Below are positions 24,157-32,845 of a DNA stretch of 64,000 nucleotides, in pieces (the first letter of the stretch is position 1; the number at the start of each line of letters is the position of its first letter). This DNA comes from Selenomonas sputigena (lineage in GTDB: Bacteria; Bacillota; Negativicutes; Selenomonadales; Selenomonadaceae): NCBI RefSeq assembly GCF_026015965.1, contig NZ_CP110383.1, positions 1,986,051 to 2,050,050 of the forward strand, in the 5' to 3' direction. The position numbers were made by a program, and so were the translations under genes. The notes beneath the pieces were generated by a model, which was given only the letters and a program-made list of their open reading frames with translations, was not told where the DNA came from and did not search any database.

Positions 24157-24263
24157 GCAAAACCCTCCTCCAATTTCGGGGCGCGAGCGAAACCTTGCGC
24201 CAACATCGCCCACTCTTCGGGAAGAATGGAACGCTTCCGCACTTCCCTGAAAATGAATCACAA

Positions 24264-24418
24264 GCTACACGCACAAACGTCCACTTCGTGGACATTGTGC
24301 GCCGCCCTTAATGAAAGTTTACCAATCCGTCTGCGCCCTTCGGGCTTGACTTCTTGGACTTTCATAGTAAACTACACGCACAAACGTCCACTTCGTGGAC
24401 AAAAATGCGCCGTCCTTA
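24264..24418. repeat. two copies of an intergenic repeat upstream of htrA
   Basis: Copies at 24264-24311 and 24371-24418 share CTACACGCACAAACGTCCAC and TTCGTGGAC (an internal GTCCACTTCGTGGAC hairpin), then TGCGCCGCCCTTA or TGCGCCGTCCTTA. Between them lies CTGCGCCCTTCGGGCTTGAC, also found after the third copy at 27698. This is a small dispersed non-coding element with no transposase. Confidence 0.8.
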
Positions 24419-24471
24419 GTAAAGTCATTATAGCACGCTTTGCATCTTTCGCAAGCGACACGGCCATGTTT

Positions 24472-24535
24472 CAGCAAACTGTAACGTAAGCGACGGGACG
24501 TTTCCCTGCTCCACCGCTTACATTACAGTTTGCTG
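24472..24535. repeat. 21-bp inverted repeat
   Basis: The arms 24472-24492 (CAGCAAACTGTAACGTAAGCG) and 24515-24535 are complementary except for one position, with a 22-base spacer. It has no T-run in either direction, so it is not an obvious terminator. It lies between the dispersed repeats and the next gene's terminator. Confidence 0.85.
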
Positions 24536-24571
24536 CCCTGCGCCCTGCCGAGGAAAAACGCGCTGCAATGC

Positions 24572-24612
24572 AAAAGCCGATGCACGAACGACTCCCATGC
24601 ATCGGCTCTTCT
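24572..24612 (-). terminator. terminator after the 24.6-kb gene
   Basis: On the minus strand AAGAGCCGATGCA pairs with TGCATCGGCTTTT around a 13-base loop, with a short T-run. Confidence 0.8.
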
Positions 24613-24627
24613 CTTTTCTGCTTCGGC

Positions 24628-25419
24628 TCAGAGCGCAGCGCCCGCCGCCTTCTTCTGCTGTGCATCCTGCGCAGCTGCCGCGGCATCCTTCGGCGCAGCA
24701 GCCTTAGCCGCATCCGCCTTCGGTGCATCGTCCTTCTTCACGAGCTTGTCGAAGCGCCCCATGATCTCGTCGTATGTCTTGCCCGTGATCTCCGGCATAT
24801 CCTTCTTGCCCGTCATCTGCTTGAAGTCGATTCCCGCCTGCTTGAAGCCATCCTGCACCGCAGAGCGCAGGGCTTCAAGCTTCTTCGGATCGTCGCCCGC
24901 GATCGACGTCGCCATGCTCATGATGCGGTCAGCCACTGCCTTGACCGACCAGTCACCGCCGTCGGCAACCGCCTTCGCCGCTTCCTCCGGCGTCGTCGCG
25001 ACATCGGGCAGAGCAAACTGCGCCGTCAGCACCTTGCGCCCGTCGAAATTCAGGAAACCCACGCCATCCTTCTGCCATGCCTGAAGCTGTGCATTCTGCT
25101 CCGTCATGGTCTTGATGAGGATATTGTAGCTGTTGTCGATATCATCCTGCAGAGCCTTGACCTCGTCTGCCGTCAAGCCCTTCGTCTTGCCGTCCTTCGC
25201 CGGCTCGTCCGTCTCGGCGGCTTTTGCGTCCGTCGCCTTCTTTTTCGCAGCGTCAGAAATCTTCACGTCAAAAGCAGCGCCTGCATCCTGCGCCGTCTTC
25301 GCCGCATCTGCCGCACCGCCCTTCGTCGCCTGTGCCGTCTGCACACGCTCTGCCTGCGGCAGCTTCGCCGCACTCTGATTCATGGCATACGCCATCTTGC
25401 TCATCGCTGTTACATCCAT
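24628..25419 (-). CDS. Ala/Lys-rich protein with a DUF5610-like segment, function unknown
   Basis: A 263-residue protein, no signal peptide. The N-terminal 90 residues are low-complexity and Ala/Gln/Lys-rich. A more ordered region from about 95 includes KALQDDIDNSYNILIKTMTE and QKDGVGFLNFDGRKVL. Near 190-235 the pattern VQDGFKQAGIDFKQMTG with EITGKTYDEIMGRFDKL resembles the DUF5610 pattern of proteins that some genomes label hydrogenase-4 component G, a label with no functional support here. The C-terminal tail is again Ala/Lys-rich. The start at 25419 is chosen because AAGGAGGA lies seven bases upstream; an ATG two codons earlier is too close to that site. Monocistronic. Confidence 0.75.
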   Translation of the reverse strand: MDVTAMSKMAYAMNQSAAKLPQAERVQTAQATKGGAADAAKTAQDAGAAFDVKISDAAKKKATDAKAAETDEPAKDGKTKGLTADEVKALQDDIDNSYNILIKTMTEQNAQLQAWQKDGVGFLNFDGRKVLTAQFALPDVATTPEEAAKAVADGGDWSVKAVADRIMSMATSIAGDDPKKLEALRSAVQDGFKQAGIDFKQMTGKKDMPEITGKTYDEIMGRFDKLVKKDDAPKADAAKAAAPKDAAAAAQDAQQKKAAGAAL

Positions 25420-25530
25420 GTTCATTCCTCCTTGCATATCTCCAAAATGCCCCATCCTATGGGCATCTCTTCATGTATCGTCATTTTGACGGAAAAAATA
25501 AGCATCGCACAGCGAAAGACCATCTTCATC

Positions 25531-26022
25531 CTAATCGGCCACGAAAGCGGAAATCTCATAAATCTTCCCCGTGCGATCCGCCTTGAACGTCAAGCCGATG
25601 TACCAGCTGTTCGCATAGTTCACTCCTATGCCGCCCTGCGGCAGGGAATATGTATACGTCTTGCCGTAGCGTCGTATGACCGAAGAAATGTCCGACCCCA
25701 CCGCAAAGCCTGCCGGCGTAGCCAAGCCGTTGCTTCCCGTTGTCGTTATGCGCCACGCCCTGCCGTCATCCGCATCGAACACAATGAAGAAACTGTCGCC
25801 GTAGCGAAAGGTCTTTTGGTTGTGCGGCTGTGCACGCTGCCAAGGTTCGTATGTGATCTCATCCGGCTCTCCGTATACGCTGCGCACATACTCCTCAGAA
25901 GCGAGCGTATCGATCCCCCCGATAGCAATTTCCCGGATCGGGATCTCTGTCGGCCGCCCGGCGGAGCACACGGCAAAAGACGCGGCAATCATGAACACCG
26001 ACAGAAGCAAGATTCGTCTCAC
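25531..26022 (-). CDS. small secreted protein, function unknown
   Basis: A 163-residue protein with a cleavable signal peptide (RRILLLSVFMIAASFAVCSA). The mature part contains EEYVRSVYGEPDEITYEPWQ and later GSDISSVIRRYGKTYTYSLP: two similar halves, each with a helix followed by a Gly-rich turn, reminiscent of BLIP/SmpA-like folds that measure a Y-G-x-P motif. No catalytic motif is seen. Its start overlaps the stop of the upstream DUF1232 gene by four bases, so both are translated together. Confidence 0.75.
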   Translation of the reverse strand: MRRILLLSVFMIAASFAVCSAGRPTEIPIREIAIGGIDTLASEEYVRSVYGEPDEITYEPWQRAQPHNQKTFRYGDSFFIVFDADDGRAWRITTTGSNGLATPAGFAVGSDISSVIRRYGKTYTYSLPQGGIGVNYANSWYIGLTFKADRTGKIYEISAFVAD

Positions 26023-26435
26023 GATTGTATCCCCTCCTCTTCCAGCTTTCGCAAAATCTCCTCACCAAACAAACTGCGAATCTTCTCCCACGCTTTCATC
26101 TTGATCTCATCGGTGATGTACATCTGCGCCAAAAGTAGCGCCGTTCCCAAGGCCACCGCATCATCTGCGTATCCCGCAACAGGCGTGAAATCCGGAATGA
26201 GATCGAGCGGGGAGATGAGGTATCCCAGCGCCCCATAAATGGCCGCCTTGACCTTCGTCGGGCATTGCGGCGACTGTGCAACATAGAAGAGCTGCAGCGC
26301 CTTGTAAACGAGATTCGCACCGATCACCGCTACATTCCCCTGAATCTTCTCCCAAAGCCCCTTCTCCGAATACTTCTCCTCGAACGTCCCCATATCGATG
26401 TTGTTGAAGTCTTCCGATAACAGATTGACACGCAC
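26019..26435 (-). CDS. DUF1232 / YkvA-family membrane protein
   Basis: A 138-residue protein with the DUF1232 core CPTKVKAAIYGALGYLISPL then DLIPDFTPVAGYADDAVALG, the hallmark of YkvA proteins, and one or two membrane helices around it. The start used is a GTG at 26435; the ATG fifteen codons later has no better site, so the exact start is uncertain. Function of the family is unknown; links to toxin export and envelope stress have been proposed. Coupled to the secreted protein downstream. Confidence 0.85.
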   Translation of the reverse strand: MRVNLLSEDFNNIDMGTFEEKYSEKGLWEKIQGNVAVIGANLVYKALQLFYVAQSPQCPTKVKAAIYGALGYLISPLDLIPDFTPVAGYADDAVALGTALLLAQMYITDEIKMKAWEKIRSLFGEEILRKLEEEGIQS

Positions 26436-26480
26436 TCGCGATCACCCGCTATGCAGCATCTTTTCTTTCAAAAAAGTAAC

Positions 26481-26507
26481 CGGCATAGACAGATTTTGTC
26501 CATGCCG
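26481..26507. repeat. palindromic repeat, copy 1
   Basis: CGGCATAGACAGATTTTGTC followed by CATGCCG, an imperfect copy of the palindrome also found at 27863, 34761 and 35411. It follows the FtsZ-like gene by about 110 bases and could act as its terminator. Confidence 0.8.
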
Positions 26508-26619
26508 TAAAAATCCTGCTCGTATCCTTCCCATGACGATAGCTGTAATTTGATTCTTATTTAATAAAATTTTGCCATCCGCCAGCTTTTGCACCTTGTA
26601 ATTCCGCAAACTAAACTAG

Positions 26620-27648
26620 TCAACATCCCCTCTCCACCTGCACTGCCATATTGATACGTACGCCAACGTCGAACTCCTTCTCGCTGTTGACGTGCAGCAG
26701 CACCTCTGCTTCTTTATCCAGCAATGCCGACAGTTCCTCCATCGCCTTCTGCACCGCCGATAGGGAAAGCTCTCCTTCCTTCCCCGTGACCATGACGAAC
26801 ACGCGCTTTGCCGCACCCAACGCGCCGCCATACGAGAGCACGCGCTGCACGTCTGCCATCGCCGAGCGCACGTCTGCCGCTTCGCTGCTCCATGCCTGCC
26901 ATAGATTTCCCCACCTCGACAGCCTCCCTGCAGACAGGAACGCACGAGCCTCCTGCCATGAGAGCCGCATTTCCTCATCCCCGTGCAAAGCGAGCAGCAA
27001 ATCACCGACGAAATCGCTCTGCTGCTTCGCCACCGCATTTGCCGCCACCGTTCCCAACGCTGCAGAAGCATCATCGCCCATCGCTATGACAACTTCCGCA
27101 TGTTCGCAAAGGCGCTGCAAGCACCATTTTAGATCAGAATCTTCTGTCGTCGCCTTCTTTCCGGCGTTCCTTGTCTCGATGTGCGGTACATGCACCACAG
27201 CTATTTTTCCAGCGTAGGGGAAAAGGCTCTCTTCTCTTACTGCAGCAGGAGCCGTTTTTCTTCCCAGCGACTCCGAAAAGTCCGCCAGTACAAAAGCCGG
27301 TCGCTCACCCTGCAGGATCAAGTCGCAGTAAAAATAAAACTTTTGATAGCTTATGGGGTAGTCCTCGATTGGAACCGTCATCCACCCCTCGATACCTTTC
27401 CAAGAATCATCTTCCAATGCAATCGCATCCGCCTTCGTCTGCCTGAGCTTTTTCGCATCGCGGTGCAACACCAGATATTCCACATTCTTGAAACCCGACT
27501 TCATCAAATGATCGACAGCTTCCATCCCATTATCGCCGATACCAATGACACCCGCATCACACTCCCGATACCACTTCGCCAAGTCTTGCATAGACGGCAT
27601 CCTCAAACGCCGCATCGTCTTAAACACCTCGAGCATCTCAGAACTCAT
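26620..27648 (-). CDS. divergent FtsZ-like protein without GTPase motifs
   Basis: A 342-residue protein with an FtsZ/tubulin layout. Residues 33-60 (AGVIGIGDNGMEAVDHLM, then GFKNVEYLVLHRDAKKL) match the FtsZ N-terminal strand-loop IGVGGGGGNAVNxM and the VEFIAxNTDAQ strand. The C-terminal 65 residues (RVFVMVTGKEGELSLSAV at 282-299, EVLLHVNSEKEFDVGVRINM) match the FtsZ C-domain. The tubulin GTP loop GGGTGTG is replaced by FSESLGRKTA, and the catalytic NxDFxD loop is not recognisable, so GTP hydrolysis is unlikely. The ATG at 27648 (GAGAAG upstream) is preferred; one at 27669 is too close to its site. It lies downstream of the WYL pseudogene. A decayed second copy is at 32846. Confidence 0.75.
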   Translation of the reverse strand: MSSEMLEVFKTMRRLRMPSMQDLAKWYRECDAGVIGIGDNGMEAVDHLMKSGFKNVEYLVLHRDAKKLRQTKADAIALEDDSWKGIEGWMTVPIEDYPISYQKFYFYCDLILQGERPAFVLADFSESLGRKTAPAAVREESLFPYAGKIAVVHVPHIETRNAGKKATTEDSDLKWCLQRLCEHAEVVIAMGDDASAALGTVAANAVAKQQSDFVGDLLLALHGDEEMRLSWQEARAFLSAGRLSRWGNLWQAWSSEAADVRSAMADVQRVLSYGGALGAAKRVFVMVTGKEGELSLSAVQKAMEELSALLDKEAEVLLHVNSEKEFDVGVRINMAVQVERGC

Positions 27649-27697
27649 TATAAACGACACTTCTCTCATCCCCTTTGTTTCTCACATCTTCATTGCA

Positions 27698-27747
27698 AAC
27701 TACACGCACAAACTCCACTTTGTAGACATCGTGCGCCGCCCGTACAG
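27698..27747. repeat. third copy of the intergenic repeat
   Basis: Starts AACTACACGCACAAACTCCA, continues TTTGTAGAC and GTGCGCCGCCCGTA, and is followed at 27769-27782 by TTTCGGGCTTGACT, as in the 24.3-kb copies. The hairpin arms have diverged (CTCCACTTTGTAGAC). Confidence 0.7.
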
Positions 27748-27862
27748 AAATCAGCCCCGTCTACACCTTTCGGGCTTGACTGCTTGCACCATTATTCTAA
27801 CAACGCGCCTTCTTTCCATGGTCGCCCGCCGTGCGACATCTTACATCTCCAATACTAGCAAA

Positions 27863-27889
27863 CGGCATGGACAAATTTTGTCCATGCCG
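27863..27889. repeat. palindromic repeat, copy 2
   Basis: Perfect palindrome CGGCATGGACAAATTTTGTC followed by CATGCCG. It is preceded about 45 bases earlier by GGTCGCCCGCCGTGCGACAT, a second hairpin that also precedes the 34761 copy, so the repeat unit is composite. It follows the WYL pseudogene. Confidence 0.85.
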
Positions 27890-27907
27890 GAAAATTCTAT
27901 GCAATTC

Positions 27908-28816
27908 CTATCCCTTGCACACCTCAAGCACCTGTACTTCCTTGCCCTGCGTCCTCAGCCACATCTCGATGCCCTTGCCGTAACTCTCCGCCGTCAGCGT
28001 ATAGACTCCCGCTTCCTCCTTGACGACGCGCAAGGTCGGCAGACGGTCGCGAATCGCCTCCAAGGAGCAGCCGCTGTACGTGAACAAGATTCACCGAAGC
28101 TCCCCCGCGTACATGAACTGGATGCGCTTACGGAACTCGCCTTCCTTAAATCGCTCGCGATAGGGCACGGAAAAACACTCCTTCTCCATGCGGTCGATGC
28201 GGAAAACAATTGGATAGTCCGCCGAATCGTCTGCATAGTAGGCAATCAAATAGAAGTAAAACTCCGAAAAAAGAATCGCCACGGGCTTGACCACGCGCTC
28301 ATGGCAAACGCCGTCGAGTCGCGTATAGCTGAACGAAGTGATGCGCTGCTCGCGTATGGCGGCGGCAAGCCGCCATAGCTCAGGAATCACATCCCTGCCA
28401 TGCTGCGGCTCCGTATAGTGGTGCGTCTCCTGCGCAATCAGCTTCTCCACGACATCGCGCTTCTCCCGCGACACCTGCGACAAGAGCTTCCTCAAAACCT
28501 GCTGCATCACCGTCTTGGGAAACGGGCAGCTCTCTAAAAGAATCTTGCAGACCGCAAACACTTCTTCCGGCTGCAGCCCCTCGGCACTCTCACGAGAGAT
28601 GCGATAGCCGCCCGCCTCCTTGTCATAGACGACCTCCAAATACGACTGCTCCCCCGCAAGATACTCGCGCAGCCCCTCGATATCACGCTACACCGTCTTC
28701 TCACTCACGCGATACTTATCGGCAAGCTCCCGCTTCGACAACACCTCCCCCTGCTGCAGACGCTTGTAGAGATCGAGCAGGCGATAACTGCGATTGTCCG
28801 CGCGCTCTTCCTGCAT
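27908..28816 (-). pseudogene. WYL-domain regulator with two in-frame stop codons (copy A)
   Basis: Reading from 28816 (AAGGAGGCAGG upstream), the frame encodes a winged helix (RLLDLYKRLQQGEVLSKREL), a TAG at 28688-28690 where Gln is normally found before RDIEGLR, a WYL region (ITSFSYTRLDGVCHERVVKP, SEFYFYLIAYYADDS) and KRIQFMYAGELR. A TGA follows at 28091-28093, then the remaining in-frame WCX end (LEAIRDRLPTLRVVKEEAG ... IEMWLRTQG) and a final TAG. Everything after each stop is still well conserved, so inactivation is recent or some read-through occurs. It lies between the glycine-zipper pair and the FtsZ-like gene. Confidence 0.85.
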
Positions 28817-28934
28817 CATCCTGCCTCCTTCTATAAGCTTCAAAGCAACGTGCGTTTCCCTAGGGAAACGCAGCGATCCGCCAATCCGCTTCACCCGAGA
28901 AGGCGCACCACATTCCCCTGCCATACACGAGGAG

Positions 28935-29956
28935 TTATCCCTCTGCATTTTCCAAGGTTTCACAAAACCTTGATAATTCGTTGTAGGTGTTCACCGACTC
29001 TGTTGTGAGGCTACCATCCTCATGCAGGATCGGTGTATCGAGAACGGTCTTAATTGCGCCGGCAATACTAAGACACATCGCAACCTGATTCTGTGTGTAC
29101 TCATTGTACTGGGCGTAATCCGTTCCAACAGATTTTATAATAAGCTGCAAATCATGAATCTTGCGGACGAAAATGGTATCCAGCTTGTCCAGCAAATCAT
29201 GGAACATCGTAGCACGCTTCGAGATTCCATTGCACAACGTTTCTGTCGTTCTCAGTTCTTCGACAAAGACTTTTGCTTGCTCTTTATTGCTGAGTGCTTT
29301 TTCCAAATTTTCCTGCGCGGCGTTATCGGCGACAAAGCCCAAAACAAGAAGAGCCGGTCCCGCGACAAGTCCACCCAAAACAGCCCCCCCAGTGCCATGC
29401 CGCCTCCACCAGCAACCAATGCACCACCACCAAGAAATGCCAGTGCCGCATTCTGTGCAGCAATTCCGCTCAGTGTCGCAATCGCAGTCCCCGTGGATGC
29501 GGAGGCAAATGCCATCGTCGCACTATAGGCACCGAAGGCAGTGAGCGCCCCGGCTCCTGCCCCACCAACCAATCCGCCAAGTATCTCTGTCGCGAGCAGG
29601 CTCATGCTCTTCAGTTCGTGTACTTCCTGTTTGTCAATACGATACTTGCGCAGTTCGTCCAGCCCCGACGAGTCCTTCAGTTCGATGTTGTGTATCATTT
29701 CAAACACAAATATAAAGCGATCCATCGAACCATCCAACACCTTCAGCTTGCGACTTCCAAAATTGGACAGTGCCTCATCGGAGCGATTGACCGACTCGCG
29801 CAGACTGTTTTGCGCGGACTCAATCATAGACTCTGCCTCCCGCATAATATTTTGTGCTTTTTTATGCTTGCCATGAGCATCAACGCCTTTGGCAATACCT
29901 GCGCCACCGGCAAGAGCCGCACTAACAATCGCGGCGAGTGGAATCAACGGTAACAT
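28935..29956 (-). pseudogene. glycine-zipper membrane protein, split by a frameshift in a G7 run
   Basis: One gene is read in two frames. The 5' part starts at 29956 (AGGAGGAGACTAAA upstream): an N-terminal hydrophobic Gly/Ala segment, a coiled-coil (HKKAQNIMREAESMIESAQN), then a long Gly-rich membrane stretch (LGGLVGGAGAGALTAFGAYS, GGGALVAGGGGMALGG). At the seven-G run (complement of 29384-29390) it leaves frame. One extra G would continue GGAVLGGLVAGPALLVLGFV and the conserved tail (RATMFHDLLDKLDTIF, KTVLDTPILHEDGSLTTES) to the stop at 28935. The restored protein would be about 340 residues. Similar glycine-zipper proteins are widespread but uncharacterised. Loss, phase variation or a sequencing error could each explain the shift. 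Confidence 0.75.
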
Positions 29957-29977
29957 TTTAGTCTCCTCCTACGATAC

Positions 29978-31549
29978 TTATAATTTGATTGTGTCAGTTC
30001 GATTCATCAGCTCATCAAATTCTTCCTTATTCTCAGCAATCACACTCCCTCCAAGCTGTCTTGCAATACGATTCGCCCCCGCCATGAAATCATCGACATC
30101 ACCCGTTGCCTCCGCAATCTCCATATCGGCAAGAGCCTCATCAAATACCTGCTGATATTCCTGCAAATAATTGTTGATGACAAGCTCCATCTCGATGCGA
30201 TAAGAACGAATCGCACGAATGGTTTCCGCACACTCAGCCTCAATGCGGAGTCGCTCCTCATGGGCGAGTTTCGCATTCTTCCCGAGATTGATCAGATGAC
30301 GGTAATATCCCGTCGTCATTGCGTATCCAATCATTCCACCAATCATACCGCCGAGAACAGGTATGGGAATCATGGCTTGCCCAACGACGGCATACATGGA
30401 CGATGCCAACATCCCCGCTCCCTTTTCACCAAGCTCCGTCAGACATTCTGTCCCATCAATCTCCCCCTTTGCATAGCGGTGCAAGGTGATGCCCGTTTGA
30501 TGAACCACGCTGACAACGGTGGCTGGAAAATTGGTTCGCGACAAGGCTCGCGTATATCCCGAAGGTGCGTTTTGCATCACTCCTTTCAATGCTGCCCCGA
30601 CAAAGTTCGTGGCATATCCCACACCGCCGGCGACGGCGGTATCCTTAACGACATCAAGAGATGCTTCACTTGGCTTTTTATCCCCCTTGATGACAGCAAC
30701 CGCGTTCTGGATAAACGAAATTCCTCCACCTATGATAGCGCCGCTCTTTGCGCCCTCTATACCGGCGCGATGGGCAACACGCCCGATATTCTTCGCCGTT
30801 TCCATTTTCGGATGCAGTCGTGTCTTGATTGCCTCGTCTTTCGTCAGCTTCCCTTTACGCAGATTCTCCTTCGCTTTTTCAATGCGTTTGAGTTTTTCCG
30901 CTTTCTTCGGCAGGGACTTTCCTTGCGCCTTGGCTATTTCAATTTCTTTCTTTAATTTTTCAGACTGTTCTTCAAGCTCCTGCTTAACCCCGTCATAGTA
31001 GTCGGACGGCACTTCCAGCTGCGCCCCCGCTTCTATATATTTCTCATATTTAGGACTAATCAGTTTGTCTGCACACTCTTTCGGCGAACCTCCGACGAAT
31101 TTTAACTGACGAGCAGTCCCTTCAACATAAATACCATTTGCATCCACCTCGGCGATATCGTATAACTGGTCATTCGTCCCGCCAATGGGATTCCCATTTG
31201 CATCGACTTGCTTCTGCATATCATCAGTACGGGTGACGGTCGGCTTTTCACCGTTGATGATTTTTTCCGCATTTTCTTTTGCGGTAGTCATAACCTCGGC
31301 AGCAAATCCAGCCTGTTGATTTATATTCGCATCACTATTTTTATCATTTATTTTATAACCGCCAATTTTCTTTAAACCACGCGCCAGAACTTCTCCTTTT
31401 TCACGATTTTCTCCCGTATAGGCAACAACATACTGATGCGCAGCAGAACCATACCTCTGCACATTTTCATATTGTCCGCCGGCAATCGCCGCATCAATGA
31501 ATCCGCTGTCTTTTTTCTTCTCTTGGGTTTTATCTTTTTTTATGTTCAT
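29978..31549 (-). CDS. large protein with Gly-rich membrane-like segments, partner of the glycine-zipper gene
   Basis: A 523-residue protein, family not recognised. The N-terminal 250 residues are hydrophilic, with YVVAYTGENREKGEVLARGL and a charged coiled coil (ELEEQSEKLKKEIEIAKAQG ... KRIEKAKENLRKGKLTKDEA). Residues about 260-430 hold Gly-rich hydrophobic segments (GAKSGAIIGGGISFIQNAVA, AGGVGYATNFVGAALKGV, VLGGMIGGMIGYAMTTGYY). The C-terminal 90 residues are helical. The start at 31549 follows GGAGGAATCTAT. It precedes the split glycine-zipper gene by 21 bases, so they form a two-gene operon flanked on both sides by WYL pseudogenes. Membrane insertion or an effector role is only inferred. 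Confidence 0.75.
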   Translation of the reverse strand: MNIKKDKTQEKKKDSGFIDAAIAGGQYENVQRYGSAAHQYVVAYTGENREKGEVLARGLKKIGGYKINDKNSDANINQQAGFAAEVMTTAKENAEKIINGEKPTVTRTDDMQKQVDANGNPIGGTNDQLYDIAEVDANGIYVEGTARQLKFVGGSPKECADKLISPKYEKYIEAGAQLEVPSDYYDGVKQELEEQSEKLKKEIEIAKAQGKSLPKKAEKLKRIEKAKENLRKGKLTKDEAIKTRLHPKMETAKNIGRVAHRAGIEGAKSGAIIGGGISFIQNAVAVIKGDKKPSEASLDVVKDTAVAGGVGYATNFVGAALKGVMQNAPSGYTRALSRTNFPATVVSVVHQTGITLHRYAKGEIDGTECLTELGEKGAGMLASSMYAVVGQAMIPIPVLGGMIGGMIGYAMTTGYYRHLINLGKNAKLAHEERLRIEAECAETIRAIRSYRIEMELVINNYLQEYQQVFDEALADMEIAEATGDVDDFMAGANRIARQLGGSVIAENKEEFDELMNRTDTIKL

Positions 31550-31579
31550 ATAGATTCCTCCGAACGATACAACTCTGTC

Positions 31580-32341
31580 TTAAAATCTATCCCCCCTCAC
31601 AGCACTCCTCTGACTTCTCAGCCACATATCAATGCCGTTGCCGTAAACCTCAGCAGTAATACGATACACGCCGTTCTCCTCCGAAATAATCCTCGCCATA
31701 GGGAGGCGGTCGAGGACGGCTTCGACGGAGGTGCCGCTATAGTCGAAGGTGACGTGGCAAAGTTCGCCCGCGTACATGAACTGGATGCGTTTGCGGAACT
31801 CGCCGTCACTGAATTTTTTTGCTGTGAACCGCACGGAAGTTCGCACCCGTCGGCTCGAATTTCACGATGCGATCGATGGGGAAGATGGTCAGGAAGTCTT
31901 TGCGCCCATCCGCCAGATAGGCGATGAGATAGAAATAATACTCGGAGAACATGATGGCGGCAAGATTCACCTCATGTGCGCACTCTGCGACGTCCTGACA
32001 GCAGTAGGAGATGCGTATGGTATGGTATGGTATGCTGTGCCGTCATGTGCCGCGAGAATTCCCAAATCGCAGAGAGGAATTTTTCCCGTGGCGCAGCGGG
32101 ACATAGTAATGCTGCTCACTGCAGATCAGCTTCCTTACCTGTGCGCGATCCCCGATGCGGTCTGCTGCAGCAGCTTCTTTAGAAAGGTATCGAGCTCCTC
32201 GATATCGCGCTAAATGATCTCATCCGCCACGGCGAATTTCTGTGTCAGAGCCGCCTTGCGGATAACCTAGCCCCAACTCAGCTGCTCGTGCAGCTTCAGC
32301 AGTCGAAAGGCCTTGTTCTTCTTAAGATCAATCTCCATCAT
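31580..32341 (-). pseudogene. WYL-domain regulator, heavily decayed (copy B)
   Basis: Paralogue of the 27.9-kb copy. The 5' end at 32341 reads MMEIDLKKNKAFRLLKLHEQ, then TAG at 32267-32269 and TAG at 32210-32212 just before RDIEEL, the same position as the TAG of copy A. The middle has lost frame. The 3' end is intact (EFRKRIQFMYAGELCHVTFD, VEAVLDRLPMARIISEENGV, IDMWLRSQ) to a stop at 31580. It lies directly upstream of the glycine-zipper pair on the same strand. Confidence 0.8.
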
Positions 32342-32585
32342 TCACGTTCTCCATACGTTGTCATCTCATCATAGCCATCGACATGGACAGATTCCGGGCG
32401 AGTAATGTTATTTTCCCTAGACAAGTATGAAAGGATTCGTCCTATAATATTATATTGCCGTTTTTAACTTCTTTCTAATTATATCATGAGGATCGCCAAT
32501 AAACAACTGTTTTCTCGCATAATACAAACTATTGTATACCTTTTTAGTACACGATCGATCCCCTGCCTACGACAAACAGAGCTGC

Positions 32586-32702
32586 TCAGCTCGCCTTGAA
32601 ATTATAGTTCGGCTTCACCGCCTCGGTCACATCCGCGGCATCCTCAATCATCCTTGCGTAGGCGACCGCCATTCCATATCGCCCGCGTATCAGCACATCG
32701 AC
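32586..32702 (-). pseudogene. rtcB remnant with a large internal deletion
   Basis: The codons IRGRYGMAVAYARMIEDAA match the N-terminus of the intact RtcB at 33059-34324 (IKGKAATAIAYAKVIEDEA). They run directly into DVTEAVKPNYNFKAS, which matches the RtcB C-terminus (DVIEVLKPVYNFKAG). About 350 internal codons are gone. It is therefore the scar of a second rtcB gene. Confidence 0.75.
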
Positions 32703-32845
32703 CGTGCAATAGCCGTCCATTCGGCACACAGAGTACAGGTTCTGCACAAATTTCACCAACCCGAGCCGATAAAGACAGTTTTGCACGGCGGTTGTACCGT
32801 GCGGAGTGCACGCTACAAATCCTTCAAAATGCTCATATCACTCGC

